From: Alphaproteobacteria bacterium
Lineage (GTDB): Bacteria; Pseudomonadota; Alphaproteobacteria; JACAEB01
Length of the DNA: 64,000 bases
Assembly (NCBI GenBank): GCA_024236075.1
Contig: JACKLE010000003.1
Location: 124,001-188,000, forward strand
Direction: 5' to 3'
In this document: piece after piece, positions 38,862 to 47,229 of the stretch
How the letters are laid out: every line of letters starts with the position of its first letter
How positions within the stretch are numbered: position 1 is the first letter of the stretch
Notes under the pieces: generated by a model
What the model saw: only the letters and a program-made list of their open reading frames with translations
Database searches by the model: none
What the model was told of the DNA's origin: nothing
Translations under genes and position numbers: made by a program

Positions 38862-39242
38862 CTAATGGCCCCTTGCGGCTCTCTTCGATGCGCGAGCCGC
38901 CTTCTGGGGCGCTCTCTTCGGCGTGCCGCTCGCGCGCATTCGGCGGGCTCGCCAGTCCAGGGCGGCTTTGAGGGCTTTCGAAGAACGGGCGCCGCCCATG
39001 ATCGGCAGGGTACGCGCCCCATGCGCGGCCCCGGAACCCGTCTTCCTCGCGTCTTTGGCTATCGCGCGCCTTCGCGCGGTGCTGTCGCGATGTTCTGGCG
39101 GGGCGGTCGACGTCGCGACCGAACCCGCAGCCCCCCGTCGCGCGGAACGCTGCCCTCGTGCCATGCACGGCGCGGGCCGCCTCGCGCTTGGCGCCAACAT
39201 AGGGATTAAGTGTTGACTGTCAATGACGGCGCCGCCGCAGGC
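38862..39242. other. Gap upstream of the helicase: long leader or small basic ORF
   Basis: About 400 nt separate the helicase start from the end of the exported protein gene. On the minus strand an ORF from 39164 to 38862 could encode about 100 residues, very rich in Arg, Lys and Ala, that ends 21 nt before the helicase. It uses AGA and CGA codons, which are rare in neighbouring genes, and matches no family I know, so I doubt it is translated. The region more likely is the untranslated leader of the helicase mRNA. Confidence 0.4.
39196..39223 (-). promoter_or_regulatory. Sigma-70-type promoter upstream of the helicase
   Basis: On the minus strand TTGACA (39223-39218) and TATGTT (39201-39196) are separated by 16 nt in a locally AT-rich patch. 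The -35 lies within TTGAC-A-GTCAA, a perfect inverted repeat that could bind a regulator. Transcription would start near 39189 and give a leader of about 350 nt. Confidence 0.55.
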
Positions 39243-39818
39243 TCAGCGTCCGAACAGGCCCTCGCGGCCGTTCGAGTCGGAGCCGGAGGAGGGCAGCAGC
39301 GCCCGCAGGAGCGCGGCCATCGAGTCGGCGAAATGCGGATCGTCGAGCCCGTCGACGGCAGAATTTTTCAAGGCGGCCTGCGAGATCTGGCCGTCGTTGA
39401 AGCAGAGGAAGGCGAAGACGAAGAGCGCGCCGCCCTGCGCCCTGGCGCCGATCTCCTCCGGCTCGCGGCAGGCGATGTCCCGCGACGGGACGCCGGCATT
39501 GAACAGCAGGACGATCCTCACGGGATTTTCGGCGCGCTCCTCGGGGCCGATCGCGCGGACCTTCTTGTTCGGGAAGGCGGGCGGCAGCTCGAGCCGCGCC
39601 GCGATCTCGTCGGGGCTCGCCTGCGCCTGCGGAGCGCCGAAGATCTCGGCCGCCATGCCCTCGGGCCCGACGCCCTGGCGCGCGAGACCCTGCGTGTAGA
39701 AGCCGTCCTGGTCGACATAGGTGACGACGTCCGCGCCGAGCCCCGGCCAGAGCGCCGCCGCGCCCATGGCGGCGGCCGCGAAGAGGGCGAGCGGGATCAC
39801 GAGGCGCTTGGGAAGCAT
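39243..39818 (-). CDS. Exported or membrane-anchored protein of unknown function
   Basis: A 191-residue protein I do not recognise. Residues about 6-24 are a hydrophobic signal or anchor (LVIPLALFAAAAMGAAAL). The mature part contains VTYVDQDGFYTQGLARQG, a stretch VRIVLLFNAGVPSRDIAC, and two further Cys-containing hydrophobic patches, with a Ser/Asp-rich C-terminus. The ATG at 39818 has AGGAG just upstream. It lies 37 nt downstream of parE on the same strand, so it is probably cotranscribed with it, although a link to topoisomerase IV is not evident. Confidence 0.7.
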   Translation of the reverse strand: MLPKRLVIPLALFAAAAMGAAALWPGLGADVVTYVDQDGFYTQGLARQGVGPEGMAAEIFGAPQAQASPDEIAARLELPPAFPNKKVRAIGPEERAENPVRIVLLFNAGVPSRDIACREPEEIGARAQGGALFVFAFLCFNDGQISQAALKNSAVDGLDDPHFADSMAALLRALLPSSGSDSNGREGLFGR

Positions 39819-39855
39819 GGGGGCTCCTGGGGCATGGGCGGGACGAAGGCGCCGC

Positions 39856-41838
39856 TCACACATCCACCTCCTCGACGAAGCTCGCATTCTCCTGGATGTA
39901 GGCGAAGCGTAGCTCGGCCTTGCGGCCCATCAGGCGCTCGACGAGATCGTCCGTGTCGGCGCGCTCCGCCTCGTCGATGCGCACCTGAAGGAGCGTGCGC
40001 GAGCCCGGCTTCATGGTGGTCTCCTTGAGCTGGGCGGGCAGCATCTCGCCGAGGCCCTTGAAGCGCGAGATCTCGACCTTGCCCTTGCCTGAGAAGGTCG
40101 TGCGCATGAGCTCGTCCTTGTGCGCATCGTCGCGCGCATAGGCCGTCTTCGAGCCCTGGCTCAGGCGGTAGAGCGGGGGCACGGCGAGGAAGAGGTGGCC
40201 GTCGCGGATGAGCCCCGGCAGCTCGCGGAAGAAGAACGTCATGAGAAGCGAGGCGATGTGGGCGCCGTCCACATCGGCGTCCGTCATGATGACGATGCGC
40301 TCGTAGCGCAGATCCTCGGGCCGGTAGCGCTCGCGCGTGCCGCAGCCGAGGGCGAGAAGGATGTCGGCGATCTCCTGATTTGCCTGGAGCTTGCCGCTCG
40401 CGGCGCTCGCGACGTTGAGGATCTTGCCGCGCAGGGGAAGGATCGCCTGGGTCGCGCGGTCGCGCGCCTGCTTCGCCGAGCCGCCGGCGGAATCGCCCTC
40501 GACCAGGAAAAGCTCCGTGCCCACCGCGTCGGTGCGCGCGCAGTCGGCGAGCTTGCCCGGAAGGCGCAGCTTGCGCGTCGCGGCCTTGCGCGCGACCTCC
40601 TTCTCCTGGCGGCGGCGCACGCGCTCCTCGGCGCGGTCGACGATGAAGCCGATGAGCGTCTCGGCCTCGCGCGGATTGGCCGCGAGCCAATGGGCGAAGG
40701 GGTCCTTGATCGCGCCCTCGACGAGGCGCTGCGCGTCGGCCGTCGACAGGCGCTCCTTGGTCTGGCCCTGGAATTCCGGATTGCGGATGAAGACCGAGAG
40801 CAGCGCCTGGATGGAGACCGTCACGTCCTCGGCGGTGACGATCTGCACGCGGCGATTGCCGATGAGCTCGCCATGCGCCTTGAGGCCCTTGGTCAGCGCC
40901 GCCTTGAGCCCCGCCTCGTGCGTGCCGCCCTCGGGCGTCGGGATGGTGTTGCAGTAGGAGTTGAGGAAGCCGTCCGCGTCCGCCGCCCAGGCGATCGCCC
41001 ATTCGACGCGTCCCGCCTCGCCGGGCCGCGCGACCTCTCCGCAAAAGGGCTCGCCCGTGACGCTCGACCGGCCCGCGATCGAGCTCTCGAGGAAATCCTT
41101 GAGCCCGCCCGGGAAATGGAGGACGGCCTCGGCCGGCGTCTCGTCGGAGACGAGAAGCGAAGGGTCGCAGGACCAGCGGATCTCGACGCCGCCGAAGAGA
41201 TAGGCCTTCGAGCGCGCCATGCGGTAGAGCCGCGCCGGCTTGAAGCCCGACCGGGGCCCGAAGATCTCCGGGTCCGGACGGAAGCTCACCGAAGTGCCGC
41301 GCCGGTTGACCTTGCCCACCTCCATGAGCTTGGAGGTCGGCAGCCCGCGCGCGAAGGTCTGGCGGTAGAGCGTCCTGCCGCTCGCGACCTCGACGGTCAG
41401 CTCCTCGGACAGCGCGTTCACGACGGAGATGCCGACGCCGTGGAGGCCGCCGCTCGTATTGTAGGCCTTGCCGGAGAACTTGGCGCCCGAATGCAGCGTC
41501 GTGAAGATGACCTCGAGCGCCGATTTCTTGGGGAATTTCGGGTGCGGATCGACCGGGATGCCGCGCCCGTCGTCGGCGACGGTGAGGCGCCCGTCCGCGT
41601 CGAGGCGCACGGTTATGTGCCTGGCGTGGCCGGCCACCGCCTCGTCCATGCAATTGTCCAGCGCCTCGGCGAAAAGGTGGTGCAGCGCCCGCTCGTCCGT
41701 GCCGCCGATATACATTCCCGGCCGCCGGCGCACGGGCTCGAGGCCCTCGAGAACCTCGATGTCCTTGGCCGAGTAGGCCCCATCGGGCTTGGAGGCATCG
41801 AAGAGGTCTTGCGGACGGGGCTTTGCGGCGCGCGCCAT
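39856..41838 (-). CDS. parE: DNA topoisomerase IV subunit B
   Basis: ParE is the ATPase subunit of the type II topoisomerase that unlinks daughter chromosomes. The 660-residue protein has GHKL ATPase motifs (EALDNCMDEA, DDGRGIPVD, GGLHGVGISVVNAL), the transducer domain, and the TOPRIM domain with ELFLVEGDSAGGSAKQARDR and MTDADVDGAHI. The closing residues SFVEEVDV are typical of ParE. It is distinguished from GyrB by the ending and by the absence of the extra gyrase insertion. The start was placed at MARAAKPRPQDLF; the frame is open upstream to 42441 across the divergent gene. Confidence 0.95.
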   Translation of the reverse strand: MARAAKPRPQDLFDASKPDGAYSAKDIEVLEGLEPVRRRPGMYIGGTDERALHHLFAEALDNCMDEAVAGHARHITVRLDADGRLTVADDGRGIPVDPHPKFPKKSALEVIFTTLHSGAKFSGKAYNTSGGLHGVGISVVNALSEELTVEVASGRTLYRQTFARGLPTSKLMEVGKVNRRGTSVSFRPDPEIFGPRSGFKPARLYRMARSKAYLFGGVEIRWSCDPSLLVSDETPAEAVLHFPGGLKDFLESSIAGRSSVTGEPFCGEVARPGEAGRVEWAIAWAADADGFLNSYCNTIPTPEGGTHEAGLKAALTKGLKAHGELIGNRRVQIVTAEDVTVSIQALLSVFIRNPEFQGQTKERLSTADAQRLVEGAIKDPFAHWLAANPREAETLIGFIVDRAEERVRRRQEKEVARKAATRKLRLPGKLADCARTDAVGTELFLVEGDSAGGSAKQARDRATQAILPLRGKILNVASAASGKLQANQEIADILLALGCGTRERYRPEDLRYERIVIMTDADVDGAHIASLLMTFFFRELPGLIRDGHLFLAVPPLYRLSQGSKTAYARDDAHKDELMRTTFSGKGKVEISRFKGLGEMLPAQLKETTMKPGSRTLLQVRIDEAERADTDDLVERLMGRKAELRFAYIQENASFVEEVDV

Positions 41839-41962
41839 GGGGGGCTCGATCGGTCGGGGAGGGACGAGTCGGCTGGCGAGGGTACAGGCAGGCGGGACTG
41901 ACGGAAAGGCGGCGCCTCGACCGTTAGAGTGGCGAGGAACACGAGGCAGCGGAGCCGTCGCC

Positions 41963-43480
41963 ATGGCCATCGGGGAAAAGGCGCTGACCGAGGCGGCGAT
42001 CGCGGCGAACCGGTTCGGCCTCGGAAGCCGGCCCGGCGACCTCGCCGAGATCGCGGGCGATCCGCGCGGCTGGCTCAAGGCCCAGCTCGCGCCCGAGACG
42101 AGCCTGCCCGCCCCCCTGAAATCCCTGCCGTCGACGCTCGACGACCTGCGCGCCTTCACGCTGTGGCTGAAATCGCTCCGCGACGAGATCGAGGATGCCG
42201 GGATGAGCCCGGCCGACATCCGCCCGCAGACGCCCGGCGAGATGATCGAGCAGAGCAAGGGCGGGAAGGGCTTTTCCGTCGAGGGGTCCTTCGTCAAATA
42301 TTTCATTCCGCGCCTGCAGACGGCGCTGAAGGCGCGCTTCGACACCGCGGTCACGACGCCGCGCCCCTTCTTCGAGCGCCTCGTCCATTTCTGGTCGAAC
42401 CATTTCGTGGTCTCGAGCGCCAAGCCCGCGACCATCGCCATGCCGCCCTCCTTCGAGCGCGACGTCGCGCGCGCCCATGCGACGGGGCGGTTTCACGACA
42501 TGCTGCTCGCCTCGACGAAGCATCCCGCCATGCTCGTCTATCTCGACAATATCCAGTCGGTGGGCCCCAGCTCGCCGTTCGCGAAATCGCCGCCGCCCGA
42601 GCGGGAATACGATTTCCAGGACGTCGCGCCGCGCCCGAAGGGCCTCAACGAGAACCTCGCGCGCGAGATCCTCGAGCTGCACACGCTCGGCGTCCACGGC
42701 GGCTACACGCAGGCCGACGTGACGAGCTTCGCCAAGGTCATCACGGGCTGGGGGCTCGCGCGGCCGACGCTCGGCCTCCTGGGGCGCCTCGCCATGCCCG
42801 GCGACCTCAAGGGGGCCGATCTCTTCGGCTTCGATCCGGCCAAGCACGAGCCCGGCCCGCAGACGATCATGGGCAAGACCTATCCCGACACCGGCGTCGA
42901 GCAGGGCCTCGCCGTGCTCGCCGACATCGCCCGCCACCCGTCGACCGCGACCTTCGTCGCGACGAAGCTCGCGCGCCATTTCGCGGCGGACGATCCCCCG
43001 CCGGCGCTCGTCGCGCGCCTGGCGAAGCGGTTCCTCGACACGGAGGGCGACCTCGCCGCCGTGATGGCGAGCCTCATCGACTCCCCCGAGCCGTGGGACG
43101 AGCCGCTCAGGAAGTTCAAGCGGCCCGAGGAGTTCATCGTCTCGACCTTCCGCGCCGGGCCCGGCCCGCTGCTCACGGGGCCCATGCTGATGGTCATCCT
43201 CAACGAGATGGGCCAGCTTCCCTATTATCAGCCGGGTCCGGACGGATGGTCCGACACGGCCGATCAGTGGATGGGCGCCGACGCGGTGTGGAAGCGCGTC
43301 GACTGGTCGGTCGCCGCCGCGCGGGGCCTCGCGACCGCCGAGAAGGACCCGTCCCGCCTCGCTAGCGACGTCCTCGGCCCGACGCTCGGCGAGGCGACGG
43401 CGAAGGCGATCGCGCGGGCCGAGAGCCCGGCGCAGGGCCTTGCGCTGCTTCTCGCAAGCCCCGAGTTCCAGCGGAGGTGA
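41963..43480 (+). CDS. DUF1800 family protein
   Basis: A 505-residue protein of the DUF1800 family. Characteristic parts are the N-terminal RFGLGSRPGD, FWSNHFVVSS, HPAMLVYLDN, and GLNENLAREILELHTLGV, then TKLARHFAADDPP and the C-terminal substrate-like region ending LLASPEFQRR. The catalytic role is unknown. No signal peptide is evident at this start. It forms a two-gene unit with the DUF1501 gene, which starts within its stop region. This pair is widely conserved, and the DUF1501 partner is exported by the Tat route, so a joint extracytoplasmic role is likely. Confidence 0.93.
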   Translation: MAIGEKALTEAAIAANRFGLGSRPGDLAEIAGDPRGWLKAQLAPETSLPAPLKSLPSTLDDLRAFTLWLKSLRDEIEDAGMSPADIRPQTPGEMIEQSKGGKGFSVEGSFVKYFIPRLQTALKARFDTAVTTPRPFFERLVHFWSNHFVVSSAKPATIAMPPSFERDVARAHATGRFHDMLLASTKHPAMLVYLDNIQSVGPSSPFAKSPPPEREYDFQDVAPRPKGLNENLAREILELHTLGVHGGYTQADVTSFAKVITGWGLARPTLGLLGRLAMPGDLKGADLFGFDPAKHEPGPQTIMGKTYPDTGVEQGLAVLADIARHPSTATFVATKLARHFAADDPPPALVARLAKRFLDTEGDLAAVMASLIDSPEPWDEPLRKFKRPEEFIVSTFRAGPGPLLTGPMLMVILNEMGQLPYYQPGPDGWSDTADQWMGADAVWKRVDWSVAAARGLATAEKDPSRLASDVLGPTLGEATAKAIARAESPAQGLALLLASPEFQRR

Positions 43481-43482
43481 CG

Positions 43483-44682
43483 ATGGGAACGATCCTCAGC
43501 CGGCGGATGAGCCTCGGCCTTCTCGGCGGCCTCGTCGGCGTCGCGGGGCTTCCCGGCCTCGCCCTGGCCTCGGCCGCCACGCGCAAGCGCTTCGTCCTCG
43601 TCATCCTGCGCGGCGGCATGGACGGGCTCTCGGCCGCGCCGCCCTATGGCGATCCGGACTATGTGACGGCGCGCGCGGGCCTCGCCATTCCGGGGCCGGG
43701 CGAGGCGGGCGGCGCCCTGAAGCTCGACGGCACGTTCGGCCTCGCGCCCGAGCTCGCCTATGCGCACGCGCTCTACGGGGCGAAGGAGCTCCTTCTCGTC
43801 CACGCCGCCGCGACGCCCTATCGCGACCGCTCGCATTTCGACGGGCAGAACCTTCTCGAGAACGGCACGGCGAAGCCCTACGGCGCGAGCGACGGCTGGG
43901 TGAACCGGGCGCTGGCGGGCCTCCCGCCGGCCGCGACGGCGGGCGCGAAGGATCTCGGCGTCGCGCTCGCGAGCCGCATGCCGCTCGCTCTCACGGGAAG
44001 CGCTCCGGTCACGAACTGGTCGCCGACCGTCGCCCCGCCGCCTACGGACGACACGCTCGCGCGCATCGGCGCGCTCTACGACGAAGCCGACCCGATGCTC
44101 GCCGACGCCTTCCGCAAGGCGGAAGCCGCCAACGCCATGGCCGGCGGCAACCGCCCGGACGGCGATCCCTATCAGAGCCTCGCGCGCGCCGCGGCGCGCT
44201 TTCTCCTCGCCGAGGAGGGCCCGCGCGTCGCCGTGCTCGAGCTCGGCGGCTGGGACACCCATGCGCGCCAGCTCGGCGCCTACAGCGCGCTCGGGCGCAA
44301 CCTCGCGACGCTCGATCTCGGCCTCAAGCTCCTGAAGGAAGGCCTCGGCCCGGTGTGGAACGAGACGATCGTCGTCGCGCTCTCGGAGTTCGGGCGGACG
44401 GTGGCGATGAACGGCTCGGGCGGCTCGGACCACGGCACGGGCGGCATCGTGCTTCTCGCCGGCGGCGCGCTCGCGGGCGGGCGCGTCCTCGCCGACTGGC
44501 CGGGCCTCAAGCCGAAGGACCTCTACGAGAGCCGCGACCTCCGGACGACGACCGACGCGCGCGCCGTGATCAAGGGCATCCTCGCCGATCACATGGGGAT
44601 AGCCGAGGCTCACCTCGCCCGGACCGTCTTCCCCGACAGCGCGGACGCGAAGCCCGTCGCGGGGCTCGTGCGGCCGGCCTAG
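43483..44682 (+). CDS. DUF1501 family Tat-exported protein
   Basis: A 399-residue protein with a twin-arginine signal peptide (LSRRMSLGLLGGLVGVAGLPGLALA). The mature domain is the alkaline-phosphatase-like DUF1501 fold: FVLVILRGGMDGLSA near the start, DRSHFDGQNLLENG, LELGGWDTHARQ, ALSEFGRTVAMNGSGGSDHGTG, all probable metal or active-site positions. The ATG at 43483 has GGAGG 5 nt upstream; a GTG at 43477 overlaps the DUF1800 stop. The substrate is unknown. Confidence 0.93.
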   Translation: MGTILSRRMSLGLLGGLVGVAGLPGLALASAATRKRFVLVILRGGMDGLSAAPPYGDPDYVTARAGLAIPGPGEAGGALKLDGTFGLAPELAYAHALYGAKELLLVHAAATPYRDRSHFDGQNLLENGTAKPYGASDGWVNRALAGLPPAATAGAKDLGVALASRMPLALTGSAPVTNWSPTVAPPPTDDTLARIGALYDEADPMLADAFRKAEAANAMAGGNRPDGDPYQSLARAAARFLLAEEGPRVAVLELGGWDTHARQLGAYSALGRNLATLDLGLKLLKEGLGPVWNETIVVALSEFGRTVAMNGSGGSDHGTGGIVLLAGGALAGGRVLADWPGLKPKDLYESRDLRTTTDARAVIKGILADHMGIAEAHLARTVFPDSADAKPVAGLVRPA

Positions 44683-44734
44683 CCGGCTCGCGTGCAATCG
44701 CCGCAGCGAAGCCTTCCGCCGTCGCGTTTCCCGC

Positions 44735-44740
44735 TATACT
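44735..44740 (+). promoter_or_regulatory. Candidate -10 element ahead of the 36-residue ORF
   Basis: TATACT, a near-perfect -10 box, stands out in GC-rich surroundings. A -35 match is poor. It is followed by an inverted repeat CGGCAG/CTGCCG (about 44750-44777) and a G-rich ribosome-binding site ahead of the ORF at 44806. Confidence 0.4.
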
Positions 44741-44805
44741 TGCTTCCGTCGGCAGGCAATTGTGAAATAGTCTGCCGCTAAGAAAAGCAAGGTTGGGGGG
44801 AGCGC

Positions 44806-44916
44806 ATGCGCGCGGCACTCACTTTCGTCTGTTTGCTCTTGTCTTCCGGCTCCGCGTCCGCTCGCCGCGGGCGAATTCACTCCGACGACAGAAGAATGAA
44901 CTCCTTGCCGCGATAG
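44806..44916 (+). pseudogene. Short ORF with signal peptide, probable truncated gene
   Basis: A 36-residue ORF preceded by GGGGGGAG. Residues 1-19 (MRAALTFVCLLLSSGSASA) look like a complete signal peptide with an AxA-type site. The next 17 residues are hydrophilic and run into the 3' end of the convergent peptidoglycan-binding gene, which it overlaps by 40 nt. The most economical reading is the promoter and start of an exported-protein gene whose remainder has been lost. It could instead be a genuine small secreted peptide. Confidence 0.4.
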
Positions 44917-45701
44917 GCGCGGCGGCGCTGGGTGAGGGCGCCGCCTTCCCAGCCGCCTATGTCGGGCGGGGCGGCCTCGATCGTGACGAAGCTGTCGCGC
45001 TCCATGGCCATCACGATTCCGATATGGCCGTATCCGCCGGCGCCGTCCTTCTGCACGAAGAGCGCGCCGGGGCCGAAGAGCTCGCCCCGGAGGTCGGCGT
45101 TCGCCGCCTCGGACTCGGTGACGAGAAGGCTGCGGCCGCGCGCATCGTGCGCGAAGGCCTCCGGCGTGATGCCCTGATGCAGCGGGATCTCGATGCCGCA
45201 GGCGAAGGCGGCCTGCGAAAGGGCGAAGTTCACGAAGCCCGTCGACCAGCGATAGCCTTCCTTGCCGTGCATGTAGAGGCGCACCCAGGGCCCCATATGC
45301 GGCTCCGGCCCGACCTCGCGGGGGAAGTTGCGCAGATGCTGCGCGGCGCAGGCCCGCACCGCGGCCCCGAGCCCGCCGCGCGTCTGCGTCGGCAGAGGCG
45401 AGATCGCGGCGCGGATCGCCAGCGTCAGCTCGCCGAAGGTGTTGGCGTCGACGCGCCCCGTGGGCTTCAGCCGCCGGTTGCGCTGGAAGGCGCGCACAGC
45501 CTCCTCGGTCGCCGGGCCGAACTCGCCGTCGATCGGCACGCCGACGCCCTGAAGGCAGAGATGCTCCTGCACGACGCGCACGGGCAGGCCGCGGCTGCCG
45601 CGCGCGAGCTCCGCCTCGAGCGTGCACTCTTCCCGGACCCAGGGGTAGGGAATGCGCGGCGTCTCGATGAGACCGCCCCTGAGCCGGCCCGATCCGAGCA
45701 T
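44877..45701 (-). CDS. Peptidoglycan-binding protein with CHAP-like domain
   Basis: A 274-residue protein. Residues about 38-95 form a PG_binding_1 domain (GVGVPIDGEFGPATEEAVRAFQR). Residues about 105-270 resemble a CHAP/NlpC-like amidase: PWVRLYMHGKEGYRWSTGFVNFAL and GYGHIGIVMAM (His226). At the place where relatives have WCA, with the catalytic Cys, this protein has Trp152-Ser153-Thr154, so hydrolytic activity is doubtful. No signal peptide is visible at this start. It stands alone, convergent with the DUF1501 unit. Confidence 0.75.
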   Translation of the reverse strand: MLGSGRLRGGLIETPRIPYPWVREECTLEAELARGSRGLPVRVVQEHLCLQGVGVPIDGEFGPATEEAVRAFQRNRRLKPTGRVDANTFGELTLAIRAAISPLPTQTRGGLGAAVRACAAQHLRNFPREVGPEPHMGPWVRLYMHGKEGYRWSTGFVNFALSQAAFACGIEIPLHQGITPEAFAHDARGRSLLVTESEAANADLRGELFGPGALFVQKDGAGGYGHIGIVMAMERDSFVTIEAAPPDIGGWEGGALTQRRRAYRGKEFILLSSE

Positions 45702-45844
45702 GTCCCCACCTCCGACTGCCGAAAGACGCTGGCCCCGCGAGTGTAGATGGGGCGCCCGCGCGGCTCAACCGCGACGGCGCTTGCGGCGCGCCGCCGCGCG
45801 CGGCATAGGCTAGGGCGCCCGCGCCCGAGGAGGGAATCCCGCCC

Positions 45845-47116
45845 ATGTCGCTGTCCGACCCGCTGACGCTCCCGTGCGGAGCGGTCCTGAAGAACCGCCT
45901 GGCCAAGGCGGCGATGACGGAGGGCCTCGCCGATCCCGTGAACCGGGCGACGCCGGCCCATGCGCGGCTCTACGCGCGCTGGGCGGAGGGCGGAGCCGGC
46001 ATGCTGCTCACGGGAAACGTGCAGATCGACCGCATGTGCCTCGAGCGTCCCGGCAACGTCGCCATCGAGGGCGAGCAGGACGGCGCCGCGATCGAGGGGC
46101 TCAAGGCCTTCGCGGCGGCCGGCACGCGGGGCGGCACGCAGCTCTTCATGCAGATCTCCCATGCCGGCCGCCAGACGCCGATCTCGGTCAATCCCGAGCC
46201 GGTCGCGCCCTCGGCCGTGCCGCTGCGCCTGCCGGGCAAGAATTTCGGCCCTCCGCGCGCGCTCGCCGAGGCGGAGATCGAGGATCTCGTCGGCCGCTTC
46301 GGCTATGTCGCCTCGATCGCCGCGGCGACGGGATTTTCCGGCGTCCAGATTCACGCGGCGCACGGCTACCTCCTTTCGGAATTCCTGAGCCCGCTCGTCA
46401 ATCGGCGCACGGATCGCTGGGGCGGCAGCCTCGAGAACCGGGCCCGCTTTCTTCTCGAGGCAGTGCGTTCGGTGCGCGCCGCCGTCGGCCGCTCCTTCCC
46501 GGTGGCGGTGAAGCTCAATTCGGCGGACTTCCAGCAGGGCGGTTTCTCGAACGAGGACTGCCTCGCGGTGGTCGGCATGCTGAACGAGGCCGGCATCGAC
46601 CTCCTCGAGATCTCGGGGGGCACCTACGAGCAGCCGCGCATGGTGGGCGGCGCGGGCATCGAGCCCGTGGCGGGGACGACGGGCGCGCGCGAGGCCTATT
46701 TCCTCGACTATGCGGCGAAGGTGCGCGAGGTGGCGCGCATGCCGCTGATGGTGACGGGCGGCTTCCGCACGCGCGCGGCGATGGAGGAGGCGCTCGCCTC
46801 GGGCGCCTGCGACGTCGTCGGGCTCGGCCGCCCGCTATGCGTCCTTCCCGACGGGCCCAAGCAGCTTCTCGAGGGCGCTCTCGACGCGCTTCCCGCCTAT
46901 GAGCGGACGCTGCGCATCGGGCCGGGCATTCTCGGGCCCCGGTCTCCGGTCCTGCTGATGAAGGCGCTGAACGGCTGGGGCAAGCAGGGCTGGTTCTGCC
47001 TTCAGCTCCTGCGCATGGGCGCGGGAAAGGATCCCGACCTCGGTCTCGGCGTCCTCGCCGCCTTCCTCGCCTATCGCAAGAACGAAGGCGCCGCCGCCGC
47101 GCGCCTCGCGCGCTGA
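45845..47116 (+). CDS. Old Yellow Enzyme-family NADH:flavin oxidoreductase
   Basis: A 423-residue FMN-dependent ene-reductase-like TIM barrel. It has KNRLAKAAMTEGLAD, FMQISHAGRQ, GVQIHAAHGYLLSEFLSPLVNRRTDRWGGSLENRARF (substrate-binding His pair and FMN loop) and VTGGFRTRAAM with GLGRPL for the FMN phosphate. It lacks the Fe-S domain of the longer 2,4-dienoyl-CoA reductases. It probably reduces activated double bonds; the physiological substrate is unknown. A hydrolase gene follows 113 nt later. Confidence 0.9.
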   Translation: MSLSDPLTLPCGAVLKNRLAKAAMTEGLADPVNRATPAHARLYARWAEGGAGMLLTGNVQIDRMCLERPGNVAIEGEQDGAAIEGLKAFAAAGTRGGTQLFMQISHAGRQTPISVNPEPVAPSAVPLRLPGKNFGPPRALAEAEIEDLVGRFGYVASIAAATGFSGVQIHAAHGYLLSEFLSPLVNRRTDRWGGSLENRARFLLEAVRSVRAAVGRSFPVAVKLNSADFQQGGFSNEDCLAVVGMLNEAGIDLLEISGGTYEQPRMVGGAGIEPVAGTTGAREAYFLDYAAKVREVARMPLMVTGGFRTRAAMEEALASGACDVVGLGRPLCVLPDGPKQLLEGALDALPAYERTLRIGPGILGPRSPVLLMKALNGWGKQGWFCLQLLRMGAGKDPDLGLGVLAAFLAYRKNEGAAAARLAR

Positions 47117-47229
47117 GCCTGAATTGCGGTTAGGATGGAGGGCAAGGACGTCTCGAGCGGACCCGATCCCTGGCCGGAAACAGTCGGGCCCGCATCCCGG
47201 CCTTATGGACGATGGCGGAGGAGCACGCC

